64,000 nucleotides of DNA from the NCBI GenBank assembly GCA_965263065.1, contig CBDHGH010000001.1, forward strand, positions 62,001-126,000, given 5' to 3'. The notes beneath the pieces are model-generated. The model searched no databases. It was not told where the DNA came from and worked only from the letters and a program-made list of their open reading frames with translations. Numbering within the stretch: position 1 is the stretch's first letter; every line of letters begins with the position of its first letter. This DNA is from TK10-74A sp965263065 (lineage in GTDB: Bacteria > Chloroflexota > Dehalococcoidia > Bin125). Shown here in pieces: positions 18,364-26,184 of the stretch. Made by a program: the position numbers and the translations under genes.

Positions 18364-19683
18364 GTGTCGGAGAGGCAACCCCCGCAGCCGATGTTCGGCA
18401 TGGATGCTGGTCCCGGATCGCGCGCCCGCTGGCTGCTGCTGGCGGTCGTCGTCTGCGTTGGCGCCGCGGGCGCGGCGCTGTACTTCCACGAGAGCGCCGT
18501 CGCCCCCGCCCCCACTGAGCCCGTCGTCGCTGATCCCGCCCCCGCCGCCTCCGCCGATGCCGTCGCGGCGGCCACCGCCGCCGGCCCGGAGGACGTCGTC
18601 ACGCCCGCCGAATCGGCGCCGGATGCCGCGCCCGCCGACGACGCTGGCACTGCTCGCGGCACCGCCGGCGGCATTGCCGCCGACACCGATGCCGCATCGG
18701 CCGAGACGACCGGCGAGACCGCCCAGGCCACCGCCGCCGATGCCGACGGCGCCCCGGACGACACCACGCCCGAGGCAGAATCGGCGCCGGCCGGCGATGG
18801 GGCCACCGACGGCGACGATGCGCCGCCGCCCTCCGTCGCCGTCCAGCCGGAGCCGGAGCCGGAACCCGAGCCCCCCGCCCCCATCCCGCCGAGCGTCTCG
18901 GTGACGCCGCACGCGGTCCGGCAAGGGCAAGCCACCCTCGTCGTGCTGGCCGGCGACGTCGACGCGGACGACGTCTGGGTCTCGATCGATGATTACAGCG
19001 GCCAGATGGTCTTCGAGGAGGGCGTGGGCTGGGTGGGGTTCGTGCCCGTCGAGCGGCTCGCCCGGCCGCGCCTCTTCCACGTCGTCGTGGACACGTCCAA
19101 CAACGGGATCTATGCGAGGACCTACCTGAGTGAGCTCTTGGTGGAGGCGGAAGTGGCCGTGATCGACGAGATCACGCTGGACGCCGAAAACGCCGCCCTG
19201 CTCACGCCCGAGATGGTCGCGATCGACAACCACACCCGCTACGAGCAGTACAAGGCCGTCAGCGGGCCGCGGCTGTGGTCGGGCCCGTGGGGACTGCCGC
19301 TCGTGGGGGTGGACAGCGGCGCCTTCGGCGTGCTGCGCTCCTACAACGGCGGCCCCGCGACGGACTGGCATCACGGGCACGACATCAGCGCGGACGCGGG
19401 CGCCGTCATCCGCGCGCCGGCGCGCGGCCGCGTGGTCTTCGCGAGCGACCTGCCGGTGCACGGCTCGGGCGTGATCCTGGACCACGGGGCGGGCGTCTAC
19501 AGCGGCTACTGGCACATGTCCGAGATCCAGGCCGAGTTGGGCCAGATGGTGAATCCGGGCGACCCGCTGGGTCTGGTGGGGACGACCGGCGTCACGACGG
19601 GGCCGCACCTGCACTGGGAGGTCATCGTGCAGGGCACCGACGTGGACCCGATTCAGTGGACCGAGACGACGTTCACGTCGTAG
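18364..19683 (+). CDS. Membrane-anchored M23 family metallopeptidase
   Basis: 439 residues. The N-terminal membrane helix (WLLLAVVVCVGAAGAALYF) is followed by about 140 residues of Ala/Asp/Thr/Glu/Pro-rich linker. A beta-rich middle domain comes next, then a C-terminal M23 domain with HHGHD, WHMSE and HLHWE, so zinc ligands and catalytic His are in place. It probably cuts peptidoglycan peptides or another envelope polymer outside the membrane. GTG 18364 is the start used; an ATG at 18391 is an alternative. A TACAGT box lies at 18328-18333. Confidence 0.88.
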   Translation: MSERQPPQPMFGMDAGPGSRARWLLLAVVVCVGAAGAALYFHESAVAPAPTEPVVADPAPAASADAVAAATAAGPEDVVTPAESAPDAAPADDAGTARGTAGGIAADTDAASAETTGETAQATAADADGAPDDTTPEAESAPAGDGATDGDDAPPPSVAVQPEPEPEPEPPAPIPPSVSVTPHAVRQGQATLVVLAGDVDADDVWVSIDDYSGQMVFEEGVGWVGFVPVERLARPRLFHVVVDTSNNGIYARTYLSELLVEAEVAVIDEITLDAENAALLTPEMVAIDNHTRYEQYKAVSGPRLWSGPWGLPLVGVDSGAFGVLRSYNGGPATDWHHGHDISADAGAVIRAPARGRVVFASDLPVHGSGVILDHGAGVYSGYWHMSEIQAELGQMVNPGDPLGLVGTTGVTTGPHLHWEVIVQGTDVDPIQWTETTFTS

Positions 19684-19706
19684 CGCCGTGGTCGGCGGGC
19701 GCCCGG

Positions 19707-19712
19707 TACACT
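19707..19712 (+). promoter_or_regulatory. -10-like box TACACT, 8 nt before ATG 19721
   Basis: TACACT in context GGTACACTGGCG, with only 8 bases to the start codon, so transcription would begin at or next to the A of the ATG (leaderless mRNA). No ribosome-binding site is seen before the ATG. Confidence 0.4.
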
Positions 19713-19720
19713 GGCGGCTC

Positions 19721-20626
19721 ATGCCGGCGCCCACCGATGCCGACCCCAACTGCTCCCTCGCCGCCCTGGGCCTGACGGCCGGCGCGGCGATCCTCCGTGA
19801 CGGCCCCGACGCCCTCGTCGTGCACGACACGACGGCCGCGCGCGTCCTGCACCTGCCCAAGCACGACGCGGCCGTCGCCGCCCACGCCCGCCGGGCGCAG
19901 ATCCTCCCGTACCTGCGCGGGTATCTGTCGCCTGCGATCCCCCTGCCGGAGCCGCGGTCTCTGGGGGGCGTCGGGCCGGGGCTGGTCGGGGCGGCCTGGC
20001 TTCCGGGCCTGCCATTCAGCGCCGGCCTGATCACCGAGCCCAACGAGGCGCGGTTGGCCGGGTCGCTGGGCCGCTTCCTGGCCGAGCTGCACGCCTACCC
20101 CGCCGAGCGCGCGCAGGCGCTGGGCGCGCCCGGCCCGCGCGACTGGCGCGCCAGCGTCGAGGGGCTGCGCGATCGCAGCCTGCGAGCGCTGCGACCACAT
20201 CTCGGCACCACCGAGACGGCCCGCCTGCGACGCTGGTGGCGGACCTGCGCCGGCGACGCCGCCGGGGACTTCGGCCCCGCCCCCAGGCACGGCAATCTCG
20301 CCCCCGAGCACCTACTGCTCGACGACGAGGCGCGCGACCTGCACGCCGTGCTGGGCTGGAGCCGCCTCACGGTCGCCGATCCGGCCTTGGACCTCGCCGC
20401 CGTCGCGCCGCACTACGGGGCCGGCTTCGCCTGGCTGGTCATGGAGGCCTACCGAGGCGCGGGCGGCGCCGTCGATGCCGACTTCCTGCGGCGTGTACGC
20501 CTGCAGACGTCGCTGGCGCCCATCCTGGCCTGGGATCGATCGCGTGCGCCGGGCCAGCCGCCCCCGGCCGACGCCACCCGGGCGCTCGCCGAGCGGCTGC
20601 GCGCCGGACCCGTGCTCGCCGGCTAG
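19721..20626 (+). CDS. Aminoglycoside phosphotransferase-fold protein with altered catalytic motifs
   Basis: 301 residues with the APH/choline-kinase fold signature, but key residues are changed. The Brenner motif, normally HGDxxxxN, reads HGNLAPEH (about residues 190-197): the catalytic Asp is Asn and the metal-binding Asn is His. The metal-binding DW motif reads LGWSRL, again without Asp. The surrounding scaffold (VADPALDLAAVAPHYG) is conserved, which argues for a true homologue that has lost kinase chemistry. Function unknown. It ends convergently with the DinB gene with 4-bp overlap. Confidence 0.72.
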   Translation: MPAPTDADPNCSLAALGLTAGAAILRDGPDALVVHDTTAARVLHLPKHDAAVAAHARRAQILPYLRGYLSPAIPLPEPRSLGGVGPGLVGAAWLPGLPFSAGLITEPNEARLAGSLGRFLAELHAYPAERAQALGAPGPRDWRASVEGLRDRSLRALRPHLGTTETARLRRWWRTCAGDAAGDFGPAPRHGNLAPEHLLLDDEARDLHAVLGWSRLTVADPALDLAAVAPHYGAGFAWLVMEAYRGAGGAVDADFLRRVRLQTSLAPILAWDRSRAPGQPPPADATRALAERLRAGPVLAG

Positions 20627-21153
20627 TACCCCACGACGGGCAGCCCCTGCGCGGTGCGCAGACTCAAGACCTGGCCCAGGTGCACATTTCCGTGCGCCAG
20701 CACGCCCTGCCCGATGAGCTGGATCATGGATTGCCGGCGGTCCGGCCCCAGGCGGATCGAGGCGCGCAGCGCCAGCCCGTCGACGGTCTCCAGGAACGGC
20801 CGCACGCGCTCCGTCAGGTCGTTGGCGTACTGCACGAGGTCGGCCGCGCCGGGCACCCGCAGCGCATACGCCTCGCGCGGGTCCATGCCCGTCCCCTGCG
20901 CGGCCTTGGGCAGCCCCCAGCGCACGTTCAGCGCCTGCTGCAGCCAGACCGTCGTCTTGCGGCCCTGGCAGAGGTAGTTGATCACGTTGTCCTCCGTGCG
21001 CAGCACGTGCCAGGCCAGGAAGCCGATGTGGTTCGCATCCGCGTTGGGGCGGTACGCGAGCTGCTCATCGGTCAGGTCCGACAGCGCCGCGACGTAGCGG
21101 TTGTTCAAGTCCGTCACGAAGTGCGCGAGGAAGTCGTTGATGTTTGCGGGCAT
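20623..21153 (-). CDS. DinB family protein
   Basis: 176-residue four-helix-bundle DinB/DUF664-like protein. The expected metal-binding histidines are at HIGFLAWHVLRTEDN and HGNVHLGQ. Family members include bacillithiol or mycothiol S-transferases and many uncharacterised proteins, so the thiol cofactor and substrate are unknown. It ends convergently with the APH-like gene. No partner gene is evident. Confidence 0.85.
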   Translation of the reverse strand: MPANINDFLAHFVTDLNNRYVAALSDLTDEQLAYRPNADANHIGFLAWHVLRTEDNVINYLCQGRKTTVWLQQALNVRWGLPKAAQGTGMDPREAYALRVPGAADLVQYANDLTERVRPFLETVDGLALRASIRLGPDRRQSMIQLIGQGVLAHGNVHLGQVLSLRTAQGLPVVGY

Positions 21154-21259
21154 CCGTCGTGCGACTCCAGGCCCTGCGCCCGCGCGTCCGGGTCGTGCGA
21201 GCGGGGGGCAGGGTATGCCGCAAGAGCCGCGCCTGTACAGCCCGCGCGGCGGGATGGCC

Positions 21260-22468
21260 TCAGTCGACCGCCGCCGGGGGCGTCTCGGCCGGCGGTGCTG
21301 CCGGGAAGACGACGACCGGCCCCTCGACCCGGAGCCGCACCGTATCGCCCACGGCGTGGGTCGCGTCGAAGTCGAGGCGGGCGTGCACGCGCGCGCCGCT
21401 GGCGAGGCGCAGCGCGATCACCTGATCGTGCCCGTAGTAGGTGTGCTCGGTGACCACGGCGCTGACCCAGCCCTCGTCGTCCCCGGCTGCGGCGGCGGTC
21501 GCCGCGGCGCCCACCCGCAGCGTCTCGGGCCGCAGCATCGCTTCCACGGCGCCCCCCGGCCCGCCCCCGCCGATCGTCGCGACGCCGCCCAACTCCGTCG
21601 TCACGACGCCGCCGGCCAGGCGGCCGGGCAGGAAGTCGGCGTCGCCGACGAACGCCGCCACCGCGCGCGTCGCCGGGCGCCGGTAGATCTCCGACGGCGT
21701 GCCCACTTGCGCCACGCGCCCCTCCCACATCACCGCCACGCGATCGGCGAGGCTGAACGCCTCCTCCTGGTCGTGCGTCACGAAGACCGCCGCGGCGCCC
21801 GCCCGCTTGAGGATCGCGCGGACCTCGGCCCGCACCGCGGCCCGCAGGCGGGTGTCGAGGTTCGAGAAGGGCTCGTCCAGCAGAATCAGGTCGGGCCGCG
21901 GGGCCAGCGCGCGCGCCAGCGCCACGCGCTGCGCCTCGCCGCCCGACAGCTCGTGCGGGTAGCGGTCCGCCATCTCCGCCAGCGAGACGAGCGCCAGCGC
22001 CTCCCGCACGCGCGCGTCGGCCGGCGCGGGGGCAAAGGGCACGTAGCGCCGTGTCAGGCGCGTCAGCGTCGCCCTGAGGCCGCTGGCGGCGTCCCGGGGG
22101 GCCTGCCTGGGGGTGTCGAGGCCGTACTGCACGTTCGCGCCCACCGTCAGGTGCGGGAACAGCGCGTAGTCCTGGAAGACCATGCCCACGCGCCGCGCCT
22201 CCGGCGGCAGCGACAGCCGCTCGCCGACGACGGCGTGGCCGCCGATCCGCACGACGCCGGCGTCGGCCCGCTCGAACCCCGCGATCAGGCGCAGCGTCGT
22301 CGTCTTGCCACAGCCGCTGGGCCCCAGCAGCGCCAGGATCTCGCCCGGCCGGACGTCGAGGCTCACGTCGCGCACGGCCGCCACGTCGCCGAAGGATTTG
22401 CGCAGGCCCGCGCAATCGAGCGCGGCGATGACGGGCAGGGCGTCGGTTGCGGTGGCGGCGTCAGTCAC
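21260..22468 (-). CDS. ABC transporter ATP-binding protein (iron/FbpC-PotA type)
   Basis: 402 residues. Walker A is GPSGCGKTT, the signature is LSGGEAQR, Walker B is LILLDEPF and the switch His is in VTHDQEE. A C-terminal TOBE-like regulatory region of about 150 residues follows, as in FbpC, PotA and MalK-type ATPases. It powers the permease encoded immediately upstream. GTG 22468 overlaps the permease stop by 8 nt, so the genes are coupled. No solute-binding protein gene is in the neighbourhood, which leaves the substrate (ferric iron, thiamine or similar) open. Confidence 0.9.
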   Translation of the reverse strand: MTDAATATDALPVIAALDCAGLRKSFGDVAAVRDVSLDVRPGEILALLGPSGCGKTTTLRLIAGFERADAGVVRIGGHAVVGERLSLPPEARRVGMVFQDYALFPHLTVGANVQYGLDTPRQAPRDAASGLRATLTRLTRRYVPFAPAPADARVREALALVSLAEMADRYPHELSGGEAQRVALARALAPRPDLILLDEPFSNLDTRLRAAVRAEVRAILKRAGAAAVFVTHDQEEAFSLADRVAVMWEGRVAQVGTPSEIYRRPATRAVAAFVGDADFLPGRLAGGVVTTELGGVATIGGGGPGGAVEAMLRPETLRVGAAATAAAAGDDEGWVSAVVTEHTYYGHDQVIALRLASGARVHARLDFDATHAVGDTVRLRVEGPVVVFPAAPPAETPPAAVD

Positions 22469-24086
22469 GCAGGCCTCGCTCGCGGATCAGGATCAGCGCC
22501 ATGGGCAGCGCCGCCACACCGATCAATAGCAGGCCCGGGGCCGCGGCGCGGGCGAAGAAGGCCTCGTCGGCGTGCGCCCAGACCTGGGTGGCGAGGGTGT
22601 CGAACTCGATCGGGGCCAGCAGCAGGGTCGCCGGGAGCTCCTTCATCGTCGTCAGGAAGACGAGCGCGAAGCCGCTCACCATGCCCGGCACGATCAGCGG
22701 CAGCGTCACCGTCGCCAGCACCGATCCCCGGGTCCGGCCCAGGCCCCGCGCGGCCTCCTCGATGCTCGGCCGGACGCGCACCAGCGAGGCCCGCAGCGGC
22801 CCGATCGACTGCGGCAGGAACAGCACCAGGTAGGCGAAGATCAGCACCGGCCAACTCTGGTAGAGGCCCGGCACGACGTTGAGCGCGAAGAACACCACCG
22901 ACAGCGCCACGACGATCCCCGGCAGCGCGAAGCCCACGTAGCTCACCCGCTCGACCAGCCCCGCCAGCGGCCCGCGCTTGCGCACCGCCACGATCGCGAC
23001 CGGCAGCGCCGCCGCCACGGCGATGCCCGCCGCCAGCGCCGACACGGACAGCGAGTGCCACGCCCCGGACCACAGACCGCGGATCGGTTCGTCGTGCTGC
23101 AGGCCGCGGATCAGCCAGTCCAGCAGCACGATGATCGGCGTGGCCAGGGCGGCCAGCGTCAGCAGGGCCAGGAATGCCAGCGCCGGCCAGCGCCAGCGGC
23201 CCAGCTGGATGCGGCGCGGCCGGCGCGACGCCCCGCCGCCGGTGTAGTAGCGCCCGCGCGAGCGCGTGACCGCTTCCACGACCAGGATCAGCCCCACCAG
23301 GGCCACGAGTTCGAGGCCCAGGACGGCCGCCGCCGAGCGATCGAAGCTGCTCTGCATCTGCACGAAGATCGCCCGCGTGAACGTGTCGAAGCGCAGGATC
23401 GAGACGGCGCCGAAGTCGCTCACGACGTACAGCGCCACCAGCAACGACCCCGCCGCCAGCGGCACCCGCAGTTGGGGCACGACCACCCGGTGGAACGTCC
23501 GCCAGGCGCCCACGCCGAGCGCCCGCGAGGCCTCCTCCATTGAGGGGTCCACGCTGCGCAGCCCGGCGAGCAGGGTCAGCAGCAGGTAGGGGTAGCTGAA
23601 CAGCGTCAGCGCGAGGAATGCGCCCTCGAAGCCGGTGATCTGCGGCACGCTGTCCACGCCCAGCGGTCCCAGGAAGCGCTGCAGCGTGCCCCGCGGCCCC
23701 GTCGCGGCCAGGTAGGCGAGCGCGCCGACGAACGACGGGAAGACGAGCGGCAACACCGACAACACCGCCCAGACGCGGCGCAGGGGGAGGTCGGTGCGCA
23801 CGACCAGCCAAGCGGTCGGCAGCGCGATCAGGATCGACGCCCCGGTGACGCTGGCGGCCAGCAGGACCGTGTTGCGCAGCAGGCGCCAGGTGGGGCCGCG
23901 GAGCAGGTCGTGCCAAGCGTCGCTGTCGGCGCCGGCGGCCCGCACGACCAGGTAGATCAGCGGGATCGTCATCGCCCCGGCGACGGCGAGCGCCGCGATC
24001 CACACGATCGACGCCGCTCCCCGCGGGGCGCGCGTCGAAAGGGGGCGCGGGATGGCGGCGATCAGGGACACGGCGAATCCGCCCAC
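22461..24086 (-). CDS. ABC transporter permease, fused two-domain (FbpB/ThiP-like)
   Basis: 541 residues with about 12 membrane helices, built as two BPD_transp_1 halves. Each half has its EAA loop: EEASRALGVGAWRTFHRVVV and EEAARGLGRTRGSVLATVTL. This fused arrangement is typical of ferric-iron (FbpB/SfuB) and thiamine (ThiP) transporters. It is encoded directly before its ATPase. GTG 24086 is the only reasonable start; no strong ribosome-binding site is visible. The upstream 190 bp carry a tandem repeat. Confidence 0.9.
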   Translation of the reverse strand: MGGFAVSLIAAIPRPLSTRAPRGAASIVWIAALAVAGAMTIPLIYLVVRAAGADSDAWHDLLRGPTWRLLRNTVLLAASVTGASILIALPTAWLVVRTDLPLRRVWAVLSVLPLVFPSFVGALAYLAATGPRGTLQRFLGPLGVDSVPQITGFEGAFLALTLFSYPYLLLTLLAGLRSVDPSMEEASRALGVGAWRTFHRVVVPQLRVPLAAGSLLVALYVVSDFGAVSILRFDTFTRAIFVQMQSSFDRSAAAVLGLELVALVGLILVVEAVTRSRGRYYTGGGASRRPRRIQLGRWRWPALAFLALLTLAALATPIIVLLDWLIRGLQHDEPIRGLWSGAWHSLSVSALAAGIAVAAALPVAIVAVRKRGPLAGLVERVSYVGFALPGIVVALSVVFFALNVVPGLYQSWPVLIFAYLVLFLPQSIGPLRASLVRVRPSIEEAARGLGRTRGSVLATVTLPLIVPGMVSGFALVFLTTMKELPATLLLAPIEFDTLATQVWAHADEAFFARAAAPGLLLIGVAALPMALILIRERGLRD

Positions 24087-24206
24087 GGGCGTGCGCCGAC
24101 GGGCGCCGGCCTCCCGATGTTAATCGGTGCTAAGACCTGTGGGTAGCTGCGCTAAGTACACCCGGAAGCGGCCCCTCGGCGGTGGGACCGACCGGCACGC
24201 GACGGC

Positions 24207-24266
24207 GATGGACACGGGGGCGATGGACACGGGGACGATGGACACGGGGACGATGGATACGGCGGC
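24207..24266. repeat. 15-bp tandem repeat, four units
   Basis: Four tandem copies of GATGGACACGGGGRC (24207, 24222, 24237, 24252), the last with two substitutions. They lie between rpsN and the iron-type permease gene. A 15-bp unit would be in-frame if translated, but no credible gene crosses it. Confidence 0.85.
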
Positions 24267-24280
24267 GAGGGACGGGGCGG

Positions 24281-24586
24281 CTACCAGGACGACTTGCGAA
24301 TCCCCGGCAGCAGGCCCTCCGCCGCCATCTCGCGGAACGTGATCCGCGAGAGCCCGAACTTGCGCATGTACCCGCGCGACCGCCCGGTGACCTCGCAGCG
24401 GCTCTTGAGCCGGCTGGGGCTGCTGTTGCGCGGCAGCTTCTGTAGCGCCACCTGCGCGTCCCAGCGCGCCTGCGGATCGTCCATCGACTCGCGCAACTGC
24501 GTCTTGAGGGCGGCGCGCCGGTCCTTGTACTGCTCGTGCATCTCGCGCCGCTTCTTGTCGCGTGCGAGCTGGCTCTTCTTCGCCAT
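24281..24586 (-). CDS. rpsN: 30S ribosomal protein S14 (uS14), zinc-independent long form
   Basis: 101-residue uS14. It starts MAKKSQLARDKKRREM and ends RFGLSR-type sequence (YMRKFGLSRITFREMA, then GLLPGIRKSSW). The CxxC pairs of the short zinc-binding form are absent (NSSPSRLKSRCEVTGRSRGY), so this is the long zinc-free type. It is not in a ribosomal-protein operon but follows the FTR gene on the same strand. I chose ATG 24586 over the upstream ATG at 24610 because it gives the family N-terminus. In other bacteria a stand-alone zinc-free S14 is often a zinc-starvation paralogue; no Zur box was recognised here. Confidence 0.93.
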   Translation of the reverse strand: MAKKSQLARDKKRREMHEQYKDRRAALKTQLRESMDDPQARWDAQVALQKLPRNSSPSRLKSRCEVTGRSRGYMRKFGLSRITFREMAAEGLLPGIRKSSW

Positions 24587-24691
24587 GAGTGCTCCGTCGG
24601 CCCGGCGCACATCGCGGCGGGCGCCCGATCAGGTTACGGGGCTGGGTCGGGCCGGGGCAAGCGACGGGGTCGCATCGCCGCCGACGGCCGA

Positions 24692-25204
24692 CTACGTGGC
24701 CGACTGCGAGTTCCCGCCGCGCTTCTTGATCGTGCGGCCCTGCTTCGCCTCCAGCCGGCCGATGGCGCGGCCCTTGCTGAGGTCGGGATCCGCGACCAGC
24801 CCGTAAATCTCGCGGCCTTCGTGGTCCTTGGGGAGGTGCTCGGTGATCGGAAGACCTTCCGGATCGCAGAAGAGCAGTCAATGGCAGTACTTCCACTTCT
24901 GCATCTCCTCGCAGGGGCAGATCCAGAAGTTCGAGTCGTCCACTTCCTTCTGCTTGTCCTCGTAGAAGTTGCAGGGACAGAGCGGCTTACCCAGGTCGTC
25001 GATGTGCTTGGCCAGCCCGATCACCAGGAACTCGGTGATCTCCTCCTGGGGGTGCAGGTACGAGCCGCTCTTGTCCGCGAACTTGCGCGCGAACTTCCAC
25101 ATCTTGGCGAGGTTCTTCTCCGACGCCTGCATGCGGTCGGTGTCGGTGACGTCGTCCACGGGCTGCAGCGGAGCGGCGGGGTCGGCGGGCGGCTCGGTGG
25201 TCAT
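24692..25204 (-). CDS. ftrB: Ferredoxin-thioredoxin reductase catalytic subunit, probable selenoprotein (in-frame TGA = Sec109)
   Basis: FTR catalytic chain: uses ferredoxin electrons through a [4Fe-4S] cluster to reduce a thioredoxin disulfide. The three family motifs should be CPC-x16-CPC-x8-CHC. Here they are CPC (76-78), CPC (96-98) and Cys107-His108-TGA, so the last Cys codon is TGA (24880-24878). After the TGA the frame reads LLFCDPEGLPITEHLPKD and on for 61 codons to TAG at 24692; this is the expected conserved C-terminal part of the family as I recall it. A SECIS-like hairpin lies 12 nt after the TGA. In the cyanobacterial enzyme the equivalent Cys87 forms the active-site disulfide with Cys57, so Sec would sit in the catalytic pair. 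Read as an ordinary gene it would end at 24878 (108 residues) without a complete active site. It follows PAC2 copy B by 7 nt. A nonsense mutation or sequencing error is the alternative. Confidence 0.82.
24845..24865 (-). promoter_or_regulatory. Candidate bacterial SECIS element downstream of the TGA
   Basis: On the minus strand, starting 12 nt after the TGA, GAT-C-CGGA (24865-24858) pairs with TCCG-ATC (24851-24845), a 7-bp stem with one bulged C, closing the hexaloop AGGTCT (24857-24852). The loop begins 20 nt after the TGA, inside the usual 16-37 nt window, and contains the GGU that SelB needs in known bacterial SECIS loops. From memory, the E. coli fdhF element has the same AGGUCU loop. 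Confidence 0.75.
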
Positions 25205-25211
25205 GGCGTGG

Positions 25212-26090
25212 TCACGATTCGCTCCCGCGCGTGCGGCGCAGGTACTCCTCGAGGTCCTCGATCAGCCCCTCCGCGGAGGGGAGTTCGGCCGGCGGCGTCG
25301 CGGCCGGCGTCTCCCGCACCGACGCCTCGAGTTGCTTGACGTAGGCCCGCAGATCGTCGTTCTCCTCCATCGCCGCCTGGACCCGTTCGTCGAAGCGGCG
25401 CTCCTCGCGCCGTAGGCGCTCGTAGTCCACCTCGAGGCCGCTAATCCCCTCAAGGCGCTCCAGCAGCGCGCGCGCCCCGAGCGGGTTGGCGATGCCCGGC
25501 AGGTAGTGCGGCACCGCGGCCCAGAGGCTGACGCCGTCGACGGCATGACGGCGGCAGGCGTCGTGGAACACGCCCACGATGCCCGTGGGGCCCTCGTAGC
25601 GCGACGGGTGCATGTCGAAGCGCTGCGCCAGCTCCGGCGAGTTCGCCGAGCCGCTGACGCTGACGGGTTGCGTGTGCGGCACCCCGGCCGCCACGGCGCC
25701 CAGCGTCACGACGAGGCGCACGTGCATGGCGGCGATCAACGCGTGGACGCCGTCCATGTAGCGCTTCCAGCGGAAGTTCGGCTCGATCCCCACCGCCAGG
25801 ATCAGGTCATGATCGCGGGCGGGCAGCGGCACGGCGTAGAAGTCCGTGCTGGGCCAAATGATCTCCCGCACGCCCTGCCGGTAGCGGGCCAGCGGACGCG
25901 CCTCGGTGAAGTCGTAGAACTCTTCCGGGTCGATGCTGGCGAAAGGCTCCGCGCTCAGCGTCGCGGCGAGGTAGCGCGCCGCCGTCGACGCCGATTCCCC
26001 GGCGTCGTTCCAGCCCGCCCAGGCGATCACCAAGTGGGGATCGCGCAGCGGCGGCTCGGACTCGAACTGCAGCTCAGGCTCGTCCACCAT
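25212..26090 (-). CDS. PAC2 family protein, copy B
   Basis: 292-residue PAC2 protein, paralogous to the one at 14538. Shared features are LVIAWAGWNDAGESAST, VTLGAVAAGVPHTQPVSVSG, YEGPTGIVGVFHDACRR and PHYLPGIANPLGARALLERL, with a charged C-terminal coiled coil. ATG 26090 begins the conserved region; the 55-codon extension upstream has no support. It is the first gene of a likely operon PAC2 - FTR (7-nt gap) - rpsN. The link between a proteasome-chaperone-like protein and FTR is not explained by known biology. Confidence 0.87.
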   Translation of the reverse strand: MVDEPELQFESEPPLRDPHLVIAWAGWNDAGESASTAARYLAATLSAEPFASIDPEEFYDFTEARPLARYRQGVREIIWPSTDFYAVPLPARDHDLILAVGIEPNFRWKRYMDGVHALIAAMHVRLVVTLGAVAAGVPHTQPVSVSGSANSPELAQRFDMHPSRYEGPTGIVGVFHDACRRHAVDGVSLWAAVPHYLPGIANPLGARALLERLEGISGLEVDYERLRREERRFDERVQAAMEENDDLRAYVKQLEASVRETPAATPPAELPSAEGLIEDLEEYLRRTRGSES

Positions 26091-26184
26091 CGTGGCAGTG
26101 TAGCGGCCGGGCGGTTGCATGCTGCGACCGCTCGCCGCTGCCCAAGGCTTGCCGTTGACACAGCGGCCGTGTTCCCCTGGCGAC

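Noticed and set aside
24692..24877. The tail after the FTR TGA as a separate small gene starting at CTG
   Set aside because: No ATG, GTG or TTG is in frame near the start and there is no ribosome-binding site. The sequence directly continues the FTR family C-terminus, so readthrough as Sec is the better reading.
26155..26160. TTGACA before the methyltransferase gene
   Set aside because: No -10-like hexamer occurs 16-18 bp downstream, so it was not called a promoter.
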